A stretch of DNA of 26,833 nucleotides, from NCBI GenBank assembly GCA_905233785.1, contig CAJOCV010000022.1, positions 1,283 to 28,115 on the forward strand. The letters are read 5' to 3'. The notes beneath the pieces were generated by a model. It made no database searches, had not been told where the DNA came from, and saw only the letters and a program-made list of their open reading frames with translations. The translations under genes were made by a program, and so were the position numbers. This DNA comes from an uncultured Oscillospiraceae bacterium. Its GTDB lineage: Bacteria; Bacillota; Clostridia; Oscillospirales; Oscillospiraceae. Positions within the stretch are counted from its first letter, which is position 1, and each line of letters opens with the position of its first letter. Below, piece by piece: positions 22,171 through 26,833 of the stretch.

Positions 22171-22199
22171 TTGACCCCGGCTGAAAAATGTAATAATAT
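22171..22199 (+). promoter_or_regulatory. Sigma-A type promoter of ftsZ
   Basis: TTGACC (22171-22176) and TAATAT (22194-22199) are 17 bases apart. The predicted start is near 22206, giving a leader of about 50 bases. That leader contains a near-palindrome, GTATGCGA and TCGTATAC, of unknown significance. ftsZ can therefore be expressed independently of the upstream dcw genes. Confidence 0.85.
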
Positions 22200-22256
22200 A
22201 GTGTATGCGAATTTAGTAAAATCGTATACGATGTATATAGAGATGGAGGCTTACAA

Positions 22257-23408
22257 ATGGACTTCAGAAGCGAATCCGGTCCCGAGAATGTGGTAACGAT
22301 CAAAGTGGTTGGCGTCGGCGGCGCCGGCAACAACGTGGTCAACAGAATGGTCAAGGCCGGCACCCAGGGTGTCGAGTTCATTGCCATCAATACAGACAAG
22401 CAGGCGCTGAGCGTTTCCAACGCTGATCAGAAGATTCAGATCGGTGAGAAGCAGACGCGCGGCCAGGGAGCCGGCTCCGATCCTGAGGTCGGCAAGCGCT
22501 CCGCCGAGGAGAGCCGCAACAACATTGCCAAGGCGATTGAGGACGCCGACATGGTATTCATCACCGCGGGTATGGGCGGCGGCACCGGCACCGGCGCAGC
22601 TCCCACTGTGGCGGAGATCGCGCGGGAAGCCGGGTGTCTCACCGTTGGCGTGGTCACCAAGCCCTTCAAGTTCGAGGGCAAGCGCCGCATGGATCAGGCC
22701 AACGAGGGGATCCGCGATCTGCTCGGGCGTGTGGACTCCCTGCTGATTATCCCCAACGACCGCCTGAAATACGCCACCGACCAGAAGGTCACGCTGGCAA
22801 ACGCCTTTGAGATCGCGGACGACGTGCTCAAGCAGGCCGTCACCAGCATTTCCGACCTCATTAAGAACACCGGCTTCATTAACCTCGACTTTGCCGACGT
22901 CACCTGCATCATGAAGAACGCGGGCTTTGCCCACATGGGTGTTGGCCATGCCGCCGGCAAGGGCAAGGCGGAGGACGCCGCCCGTATGGCTGTGGCAAGC
23001 CCTCTGATGGAGACCTCCATCAATGGCGCGCGCGGCGTGCTCATCAACATCACCGGCTCCGAGGATATGGGGCTTGAGGATGTGGAGGCTGCGGCCAACC
23101 TCGTGCAGGAGAGCGCGCATCCCGACGCCAACATCATCTTCGGCGCTACCTTCGACGATTCCCTGCAGGATGAGATTCGCGTGACCGTCATTGCGACCGG
23201 CTTTGAAGAAAACGCCGGGGCTGACAAGCCCGCGGAGAAGGCCGCCGCCCCCTCGGTGAAGCCGCAGGGGCTCTTTTCCGGCGCTGCCGAGAAGGCCGCG
23301 GCCGCTTCCGCCGTGCCGCCTCCCATCGGTGGTGAGAGCGCTCCGGCGAGTGAGCCCGCAGGCGAGGATCCCTTTGACAGCATTTTCAAGATCTTCAATA
23401 CCAAGTGA
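22257..23408 (+). CDS. ftsZ: Cell-division GTPase FtsZ
   Basis: FtsZ is the tubulin-like GTPase that forms the division ring. The 383-residue product shows VVGVGGAGNNVVNRM near residue 17, the tubulin signature GGGTGTG at 107-113 followed by AAP, and the T7-loop segment with NLDFADV near 215 that completes the catalytic site. An Ala/Pro-rich linker (about 325-370) leads to a short C-terminal peptide FDSIFKIFNTK that differs from the usual conserved tail. GGAGG upstream supports the ATG. ftsA, usually just before ftsZ, is absent. Own promoter and terminator make it essentially monocistronic. Confidence 0.98.
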   Translation: MDFRSESGPENVVTIKVVGVGGAGNNVVNRMVKAGTQGVEFIAINTDKQALSVSNADQKIQIGEKQTRGQGAGSDPEVGKRSAEESRNNIAKAIEDADMVFITAGMGGGTGTGAAPTVAEIAREAGCLTVGVVTKPFKFEGKRRMDQANEGIRDLLGRVDSLLIIPNDRLKYATDQKVTLANAFEIADDVLKQAVTSISDLIKNTGFINLDFADVTCIMKNAGFAHMGVGHAAGKGKAEDAARMAVASPLMETSINGARGVLINITGSEDMGLEDVEAAANLVQESAHPDANIIFGATFDDSLQDEIRVTVIATGFEENAGADKPAEKAAAPSVKPQGLFSGAAEKAAAASAVPPPIGGESAPASEPAGEDPFDSIFKIFNTK

Positions 23409-23416
23409 CCAGGGTC

Positions 23417-23445
23417 TTGCATCCAAGGGCACAATCATGTATAAT
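23417..23445 (+). promoter_or_regulatory. Promoter-like sequence between ftsZ and its terminator
   Basis: TTGCAT (23417-23422) and a perfect TATAAT (23440-23445) are 17 bases apart, just after the ftsZ stop. The predicted start near 23452 falls in the 5' arm of the terminator stem. Transcription from it could drive the downstream membrane-protein gene or yield a very short terminated RNA. Activity is not proven. Confidence 0.55.
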
Positions 23446-23448
23446 GAT

Positions 23449-23480
23449 CGAAGCTCCTCCAACGGAGGAGCTTCGTTTTT
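23449..23480 (+). terminator. Intrinsic terminator after ftsZ
   Basis: CGAAGCTCCTCC (23449-23460) pairs perfectly with GGAGGAGCTTCG (23464-23475) around AAC, then five Ts. It is among the strongest terminator shapes in the window. Confidence 0.9.
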
Positions 23481-23500
23481 GGTAAAAAGGAGGGGACGGG

Positions 23501-24331
23501 TTGAAAGCCCTGAAGGTCCTGCGGCAGATGCTGCGTATCTATAGCGAGAAGCGGATCCCCCGCGCGGCAGCCGCTCTGTCCTATTATCTGACGATGACGG
23601 CCTTCCCGCTTATCATCTGCCTGTATTCGCTGCTGGGCAATAACTACGCCAAGGCGCTGCAAATCATTGAGTTTCTGAATGAATTTCTCACCGCGGAGAC
23701 GACGCGGACGCTCAAATCCTTCATGATCTACGTTGCGATGAGCCACAACACGGCCATGTTCTTCGCGGGGCTTACGGTACTGCTCACCTCGGCGAGCGCC
23801 GCTGTTCGAACCCTGCAGGCGACCATTGGCGAGATGCAGGGCGGGCAGCGCTTCCAGGGCGTGAGGGATTTCCTGTTCAGCTTGATTTTCTCGCTCGCTT
23901 TTCTGGCCTCCATGTACTTTGGCATCATCGTCATGTTCACGGGGCGGGACTTTATGGAGCTGTTAAACGGCTGGCTCCCGTTTATTGACATCAGCAGCTC
24001 CTGGCAATGGATCCGGTTTTTGCTGCTCGGCGGCATTGTGCTGGTGATCTTCTGCGGGGTATATCTGGTTTCCCGGCGTCGCTGTGACCGCTATCCGATC
24101 CTGCCCGGCGCGTTTTTTGCCACTGTGGGCATGGTGGTGACAAGCTGGGTCTTTTCGGTCTTCATCGCGGCCTCCACCCGCTATCCGCTGGTATACGGCT
24201 CGCTTGCCTCGCTGATCCTGTTGATGTTCTGGCTGTTTTTATGCTGTCAGGTCATCTACCTCGGCTCGGCGCTGAACATTGCGCTGCGGGACGTGCTGGG
24301 GCTGGGGGAAGAAGAAGGAATGGGGCTGTGA
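23501..24331 (+). CDS. YihY/BrkB-family membrane protein
   Basis: A 276-residue polytopic membrane protein of the YihY/virulence factor BrkB (UPF0761) family, once misnamed ribonuclease BN. The family N-terminus is recognisable (RIPRAAAALSYYLTMTAFPLIICLYSLLG). Six hydrophobic segments follow, with the C-terminal signature STRYPLVYGSLASLILLMFWLFLCCQVIYLGSALN split across two helices. Function is unsettled. The TTG at 23501 is taken as start because AAGGAGG lies 7 bases before it. The stop TGA lies within a perfect 12-bp hairpin. It follows the ftsZ terminator, so expression probably depends on the promoter-like sequence at 23417. Confidence 0.88.
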   Translation: MKALKVLRQMLRIYSEKRIPRAAAALSYYLTMTAFPLIICLYSLLGNNYAKALQIIEFLNEFLTAETTRTLKSFMIYVAMSHNTAMFFAGLTVLLTSASAAVRTLQATIGEMQGGQRFQGVRDFLFSLIFSLAFLASMYFGIIVMFTGRDFMELLNGWLPFIDISSSWQWIRFLLLGGIVLVIFCGVYLVSRRRCDRYPILPGAFFATVGMVVTSWVFSVFIAASTRYPLVYGSLASLILLMFWLFLCCQVIYLGSALNIALRDVLGLGEEEGMGL

Positions 24332-24347
24332 TTTTTCACAGCCCCAT
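24320..24347. terminator. Shared hairpin between convergent genes
   Basis: ATGGGGCTGTGA (24320-24331) pairs perfectly with TCACAGCCCCAT (24336-24347) around TTTT. The membrane-protein stop codon is in the 5' arm and the stop of the minus-strand CsoR-type gene is immediately beyond the 3' arm. It probably serves both convergent genes, although neither side has a following U-run. Confidence 0.65.
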
Positions 24348-24689
24348 TCAGCCCATGAACTTGTCGATGGCCTCGTTCAAGGCCTGCAGGCCGGCGGAAT
24401 CTCCGTCTCCCACACAGTGCTCCAGATGATCCTTGAGGATCACGCGAGCCGTGCTGCTCAGCGCTGAGCGCACAGCCGCAAGCTGCACCAGCACCTCGGT
24501 GCAGTCCCGCCCGTCCTCCACCATGCGCTTAACGGATTCCAAATGCCCGATGGCGCGGGAGAGGCGGTTTAAGACCGCCTTGGTCTGTGTGTGGGTATGC
24601 CCGTGACCGTGCTCGTGCTCCACGGGGTGACAGTGTACATGACCGTCGCCGTGGTCATGGTAGTATACTTCTTCTTCGTGTTCGTGCAT
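24348..24689 (-). CDS. CsoR/RcnR-family metal-sensing repressor with His-rich N-terminus
   Basis: A 113-residue repressor of the CsoR/RcnR/FrmR (DUF156) family, all-helical proteins that leave DNA when metal or another effector binds. The core runs from about KAVLNRLSRAIGHLESVKRMVEDGRDC to ILKDHLEHC, carrying the Cys-His-Cys ligand set expected of Cu(I) sensors. The first 33 residues contain 12 histidines and one cysteine, which suggests binding of Ni, Co, Zn or Cu in addition. The ATG (at 24689) was preferred over a GTG at 24698 because GAGAAAG is better spaced. A promoter and a CCCCCCGGGGGG palindrome lie upstream. No efflux pump is adjacent, so the target is elsewhere or only itself. Confidence 0.88.
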   Translation of the reverse strand: MHEHEEEVYYHDHGDGHVHCHPVEHEHGHGHTHTQTKAVLNRLSRAIGHLESVKRMVEDGRDCTEVLVQLAAVRSALSSTARVILKDHLEHCVGDGDSAGLQALNEAIDKFMG

Positions 24690-24723
24690 AGCGCTCACTT
24701 TCTCTTGCTATAAGAATAAGGAC

Positions 24724-24752
24724 AGTATACAGGAAATGCAGCTTCCCCGCAA
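24724..24752 (-). promoter_or_regulatory. Promoter of the CsoR-type gene
   Basis: On the minus strand, TTGCGG (complement of 24747-24752) and TATACT (complement of 24724-24729) are 17 bases apart. The transcription start would be near 24717, about 28 bases before the start codon. The G/C-tract palindrome abuts the -35 hexamer. Confidence 0.7.
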
Positions 24753-24753
24753 G

Positions 24754-24765
24754 CCCCCCGGGGGG
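24754..24765. promoter_or_regulatory. CCCCCCGGGGGG palindrome, candidate CsoR-type operator
   Basis: Six Cs followed by six Gs lie two bases upstream of the -35 hexamer of the repressor gene. CsoR, RcnR and FrmR proteins are known to bind G/C-tract inverted repeats near their own promoters. The match is by composition and position, not by a verified consensus. Confidence 0.55.
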
Positions 24766-24795
24766 ATAAGGGGAGGATGGAGAATGAAGAAGGAA

Positions 24796-25398
24796 TCATT
24801 GCGGTGTTGCCTTAGCGTATTCGAAAGACCACTGCTCCAACAACGATCGTACATTGTGGGTGTTTTCGTCCGTTACTTCCACCACGCGGCAGTCGGGGGA
24901 GCGCTTGAGCGCGTCGATGAGCGCTTGCAGCTTTTTCGGGTAGCGGTCAGAAAGCCCCAGCAGTGAGCGCAGAAGCTCCGCGTCCTCCATGCTTCTGAGC
25001 GCACCGACGCAGGGCGTGGAGCTGTTCAGAAAGCTCTCCAGCGCTGATGAAAACTGCGGGATCACCAGCTCGTAGCCGCCAAGCTCGTCCAGCAGGGCAA
25101 AGGGGTAGTACGCCGCCTCTTCCAGCAGCCGCACGCCCGTCCCGCGAAAAACCTCGTGATCCTTCACCGGCGGGAAAACGCGGCAGTCCAGATACAGTTC
25201 CGGCGCGAAGCCCGCAACGCCGCCGGCGGAGGCGGCGGGGGAGAGGGCGTAGCCGAGAAAGCGCCCGCCCTCATCCATCCGGCGCTCGGTCAAAAAGCCG
25301 CCCGCGAAGGCGAGACGATCCCCCAGCACCTCGCGGATGAGGCGCGATTTTCCGCAGCCTGCTGAGCCGATCAAAAAGAGCTTCTGTTCCATGTCCAT
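24796..25398 (-). CDS. THEP1-like nucleoside-triphosphatase
   Basis: A 200-residue P-loop protein resembling the NTPase_1/THEP1 family, which hydrolyses nucleotides in vitro and whose biological role is unclear. Walker A is GSAGCGKS near residue 10. GGFLTERR near 34 and the Walker B-like FALLDELGGYEL near 103 follow the family pattern (GF.TxE, then DE.G..E). The C-terminal third is less conserved. Start choice is uncertain: GTG 25401, ATG 25398 and ATG 25392 are all possible. The promoter places transcription within about 6 bases of 25398, so the leader is very short. It is divergent from the FRG-domain gene and lies upstream of the CsoR-type gene, which has its own promoter. Confidence 0.75.
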   Translation of the reverse strand: MDMEQKLFLIGSAGCGKSRLIREVLGDRLAFAGGFLTERRMDEGGRFLGYALSPAASAGGVAGFAPELYLDCRVFPPVKDHEVFRGTGVRLLEEAAYYPFALLDELGGYELVIPQFSSALESFLNSSTPCVGALRSMEDAELLRSLLGLSDRYPKKLQALIDALKRSPDCRVVEVTDENTHNVRSLLEQWSFEYAKATPQ

Positions 25399-25410
25399 CA
25401 CCCGTGAAAC

Positions 25411-25439
25411 AGTATATTCCGCCGGCGGGAAAAAGTCAA
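25411..25439 (-). promoter_or_regulatory. Promoter of the NTPase gene
   Basis: On the minus strand, TTGACT (complement of 25434-25439) and TATACT (complement of 25411-25416) are 17 bases apart. The spacer contains a CCGCCGGCGG palindrome. The start near 25404 leaves almost no leader before the coding region. Confidence 0.78.
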
Positions 25440-25451
25440 ATCCGGCAAAGC

Positions 25452-25481
25452 TTGACGGAAGGCGCGGTTTCGGAGTAAACT
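25452..25481 (+). promoter_or_regulatory. Promoter of the FRG-domain gene
   Basis: TTGACG (25452-25457) and TAAACT (25476-25481) are separated by 18 bases, giving a start near 25488 and a leader of about 15 bases. It is back to back with the NTPase promoter; the two -35 elements are 12 bases apart. Confidence 0.62.
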
Positions 25482-25502
25482 GTGGGCAAAGGATGTGGGA
25501 AT

Positions 25503-26309
25503 ATGATAAAGGAAGTGCGCATCACCACGGTGGAGGAGCTGATGCCGCTGCTGGCGGATCAGGAGTACCGCCCGAGTCTCAAGCGCAACCGCTGCAACTA
25601 CGTCTATCGGGGGATGCCGAACGTTGAATACAAGATGACAACGACGCTGCGCCGCAACTGCAAGGAGCTGGAGCAGACGCTGGAGCCGGCCATTCTGAAG
25701 AACTTTGCCAAGTACGCCGTGATCGAAGACCCCAGCGTGGCAAACTCTGTCTGGCGGCAGATGATCCTCGGCCAGCATCACGGTCTGCCGACACGCCTGC
25801 TGGACTGGACGCACTCAGCGCTGGTGGCGCTGCACTTTGCCACGAGCGAGGATAACCTTGAGACCATGGCGGAGCATGACGGCGTGATCTGGCGCATCGA
25901 CATTGACGAGCTGCACACCCTGCTGCCGGAAAAATATCAGGCCATTATGCGCGCGAACAAGGCGGAGGTCTTTTCGGTGGACATGCTGACCCAGGCCACG
26001 GACAACCTGACGCAGTATGACAAGGACATGGGCGATCAGGCCATGGTCGTGCTCGAGCCGCCCTCTATCAACCAGCGCATCGTGAACCAGTACGCCTTTT
26101 TTTCGGTCACTCCGCTGCCAATGCGGGATTTGGAGGAGTTTTTGGACAGATATACGGAGAACACGGTCAAATACGTGCTCGACCGGAAGCTCCGCTGGCG
26201 TGTGCGGGATATGCTCGATCAGCTCAACATGTCCGAGCGCATCGTGTATCCCGGGCTGGACGGGCTTTCCAAGTGGATCGCCAGGCATTACTTTGTGAAA
26301 AACGAATAG
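25503..26309 (+). CDS. FRG-domain protein
   Basis: A 268-residue, apparently soluble protein with an FRG domain. The name-giving (F/Y)-R-G motif is YRG at residues 35-37 (YVYRGMPN). The second conserved block, GQHHGLPTRLLDWT, is at about 90-103 and is followed by SALVALHFAT. The domain's biochemical activity is not established; FRG proteins are frequently seen in mobile or defence-rich regions. There is no signal peptide or membrane segment. The ATG at 25503 was chosen over an upstream in-frame start at 25482 because GTGGGA lies just before it and the promoter is at 25452-25481. The gene stands alone; no toxin or antitoxin partner is visible. Confidence 0.82.
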   Translation: MIKEVRITTVEELMPLLADQEYRPSLKRNRCNYVYRGMPNVEYKMTTTLRRNCKELEQTLEPAILKNFAKYAVIEDPSVANSVWRQMILGQHHGLPTRLLDWTHSALVALHFATSEDNLETMAEHDGVIWRIDIDELHTLLPEKYQAIMRANKAEVFSVDMLTQATDNLTQYDKDMGDQAMVVLEPPSINQRIVNQYAFFSVTPLPMRDLEEFLDRYTENTVKYVLDRKLRWRVRDMLDQLNMSERIVYPGLDGLSKWIARHYFVKNE

Positions 26310-26379
26310 GACTGTGAAAGAACTCCGACGCAGGCATGAGCTGAATCTGCGCGGGGCAGGCTGACAACGCGCGAAAACA

Positions 26380-26414
26380 CCCCCGGCGACGCTCCGTTCG
26401 GAGCTCGCCGGGGG
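26380..26414 (-). terminator. Intrinsic terminator, best suited to the minus-strand gene
   Basis: CCCCCGGCGA (26380-26389) pairs with TCGCCGGGGG (26405-26414), with an inner GCTCC/GGAGC stem around GTTC and one bulged C. On the minus strand it is followed by TGTTTTC, so it ends the proline-rich gene. It may also end the FRG transcript, which stops 70 bases before it. Confidence 0.8.
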
Positions 26415-26448
26415 CGCGTTCTGTCCGAAATCTTCTTCCTGTGCTTGC

Positions 26449-26833
26449 TCAGCGTTTTTTTCTCCGCTCCGCCGCGGTGTTTAGCATGACCGCCACAAAG
26501 AGCATCGCCGTGAGCGCGAGCACAACGGCGACGCGGAGATAGCGGTCGGCGCTGTCGCCCGGCGTCTCCGCGGGAGCCTGCGCGGCAGGCTCCGACGGCG
26601 CGCTCTCCGGCGTCGGCTGGGGCGCTTCACTCGTTTGCGGGGTGACGCCCGGCGTCGGCGCGGGGCTTACAGTCGGCGCGGCGCTCTGCGCGGGCTGCGG
26701 GTCGGGCGTACTCTGCGCCGGCTGCGGGGGATAGGCGGGCGTGTTCGGCGCGGGCTGCGGGGTGCTCGCGGGGATGTTCTGCGCCGGGGGATTCTGCGCG
26801 GGCGCAGACGCCGCCGAGCCTCCGGCATTGCCG
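26449..26833 (-). CDS. Proline-rich membrane-anchored protein, C-terminal part
   Basis: The minus-strand frame is open to the window edge with its stop (TGA) at 26449-26451, so the N-terminus lies beyond 26833. About 128 residues are visible. Most form a low-complexity linker of Pro, Ala, Gln, Thr and Ser with repeated PAQ/PQP units and near-repeats such as PAPTPG and PQPTPE. One hydrophobic helix (RVAVVLALTAMLFVAVMLN) follows, then a short basic tail ending ERRKKR. This is a surface-protein stalk plus C-terminal anchor. No LPxTG motif is seen before the helix, so sortase attachment is unlikely. The extracellular domain that would define function is outside the window. Confidence 0.75.
   Translation of the reverse strand, partial: GNAGGSAASAPAQNPPAQNIPASTPQPAPNTPAYPPQPAQSTPDPQPAQSAAPTVSPAPTPGVTPQTSEAPQPTPESAPSEPAAQAPAETPGDSADRYLRVAVVLALTAMLFVAVMLNTAAERRKKR

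Noticed and set aside
22203..22231. GTATGCGA/TCGTATAC near-palindrome in the ftsZ leader as a defined operator
   Set aside because: One mismatch, AT-rich surroundings and no matching site elsewhere in the window; too weak to annotate separately.
22251..23462. 403-codon minus-strand frame opposite ftsZ
   Set aside because: Low-complexity Gly/Leu/Val/Ala/Asp composition and no motif; FtsZ is unmistakable on the plus strand.
24796..26309. NTPase plus FRG protein as a toxin-antitoxin system
   Set aside because: They are divergent, neither product has the usual small antitoxin size or DNA-binding fold, and no toxic motif was recognised.

Overview
The window is bacterial chromosome from a GC-rich, Gram-positive, probably gut-type Clostridia member (Oscillospiraceae-like). 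This rests on the Firmicutes-type order phoH-ybeY-era-yqzL-recO, MutS2 with an Smr domain, an HPr carrying both His15 and Ser46, an mDAP-type MurE, SpoVD/FtsI with PASTA domains, many TTG/GTG starts, and small palindromic intergenic elements that I associate with this group. Genus cannot be fixed from the sequence alone.

Layout. 1-5710 (+): RNA/DNA housekeeping genes: phoH (cut by the window edge), ybeY, era, a 37-aa YqzL-like gene, recO, mutS2. 5711-6340: a 161-bp imperfect palindrome, then a promoter, HPr and its terminator. 6343-10609 (+): an EamA-type transporter, uvrC, rsmD, coaD and a coiled-coil protein, tightly packed and closed by a strong terminator at 10705. 10816-22123 (+): the division and cell-wall (dcw) cluster: promoter and MraZ-type operator, mraZ, rsmH (frameshifted here), a hairpin-rich spacer, ftsL-like gene, class B PBP, murE, mraY, ftsW, murG, murA, ftsQ. 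22171-23480: ftsZ with its own promoter and terminator. 23501-24331 (+): YihY-family membrane protein. 24348-25398 (-): a His-rich CsoR-type metal repressor and a THEP1-like NTPase. 25503-26309 (+): an FRG-domain protein, divergent from the NTPase. 26449-26833 (-): the C-terminal anchor of a proline-rich membrane protein that runs off the window.

How the genes work together. Lipid I and lipid II are made by the MraY and MurG steps, with MurA starting and MurE extending the precursor. FtsW and the PBP polymerise and crosslink septal wall, with FtsL and FtsQ as the membrane partners and FtsZ as the ring. MurB, MurC, MurD, MurF and FtsA are not encoded in this window. The first third is repair (RecO, MutS2, UvrC) and ribosome/RNA maturation (YbeY, Era, RsmD, RsmH).

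I did not find a clearly new multi-gene system. The most interesting material is non-coding: two MITE-like palindromes, a repeat that appears to have re-written the end of uvrC, hairpins overlapping ribosome-binding sites or stop codons, a 230-bp structured spacer inside the dcw operon, and a G/C-tract palindrome beside the CsoR-type promoter. The FRG protein is the best protein-level candidate for an uncharacterised role. No tRNA, rRNA, CRISPR array or transposase gene was seen.
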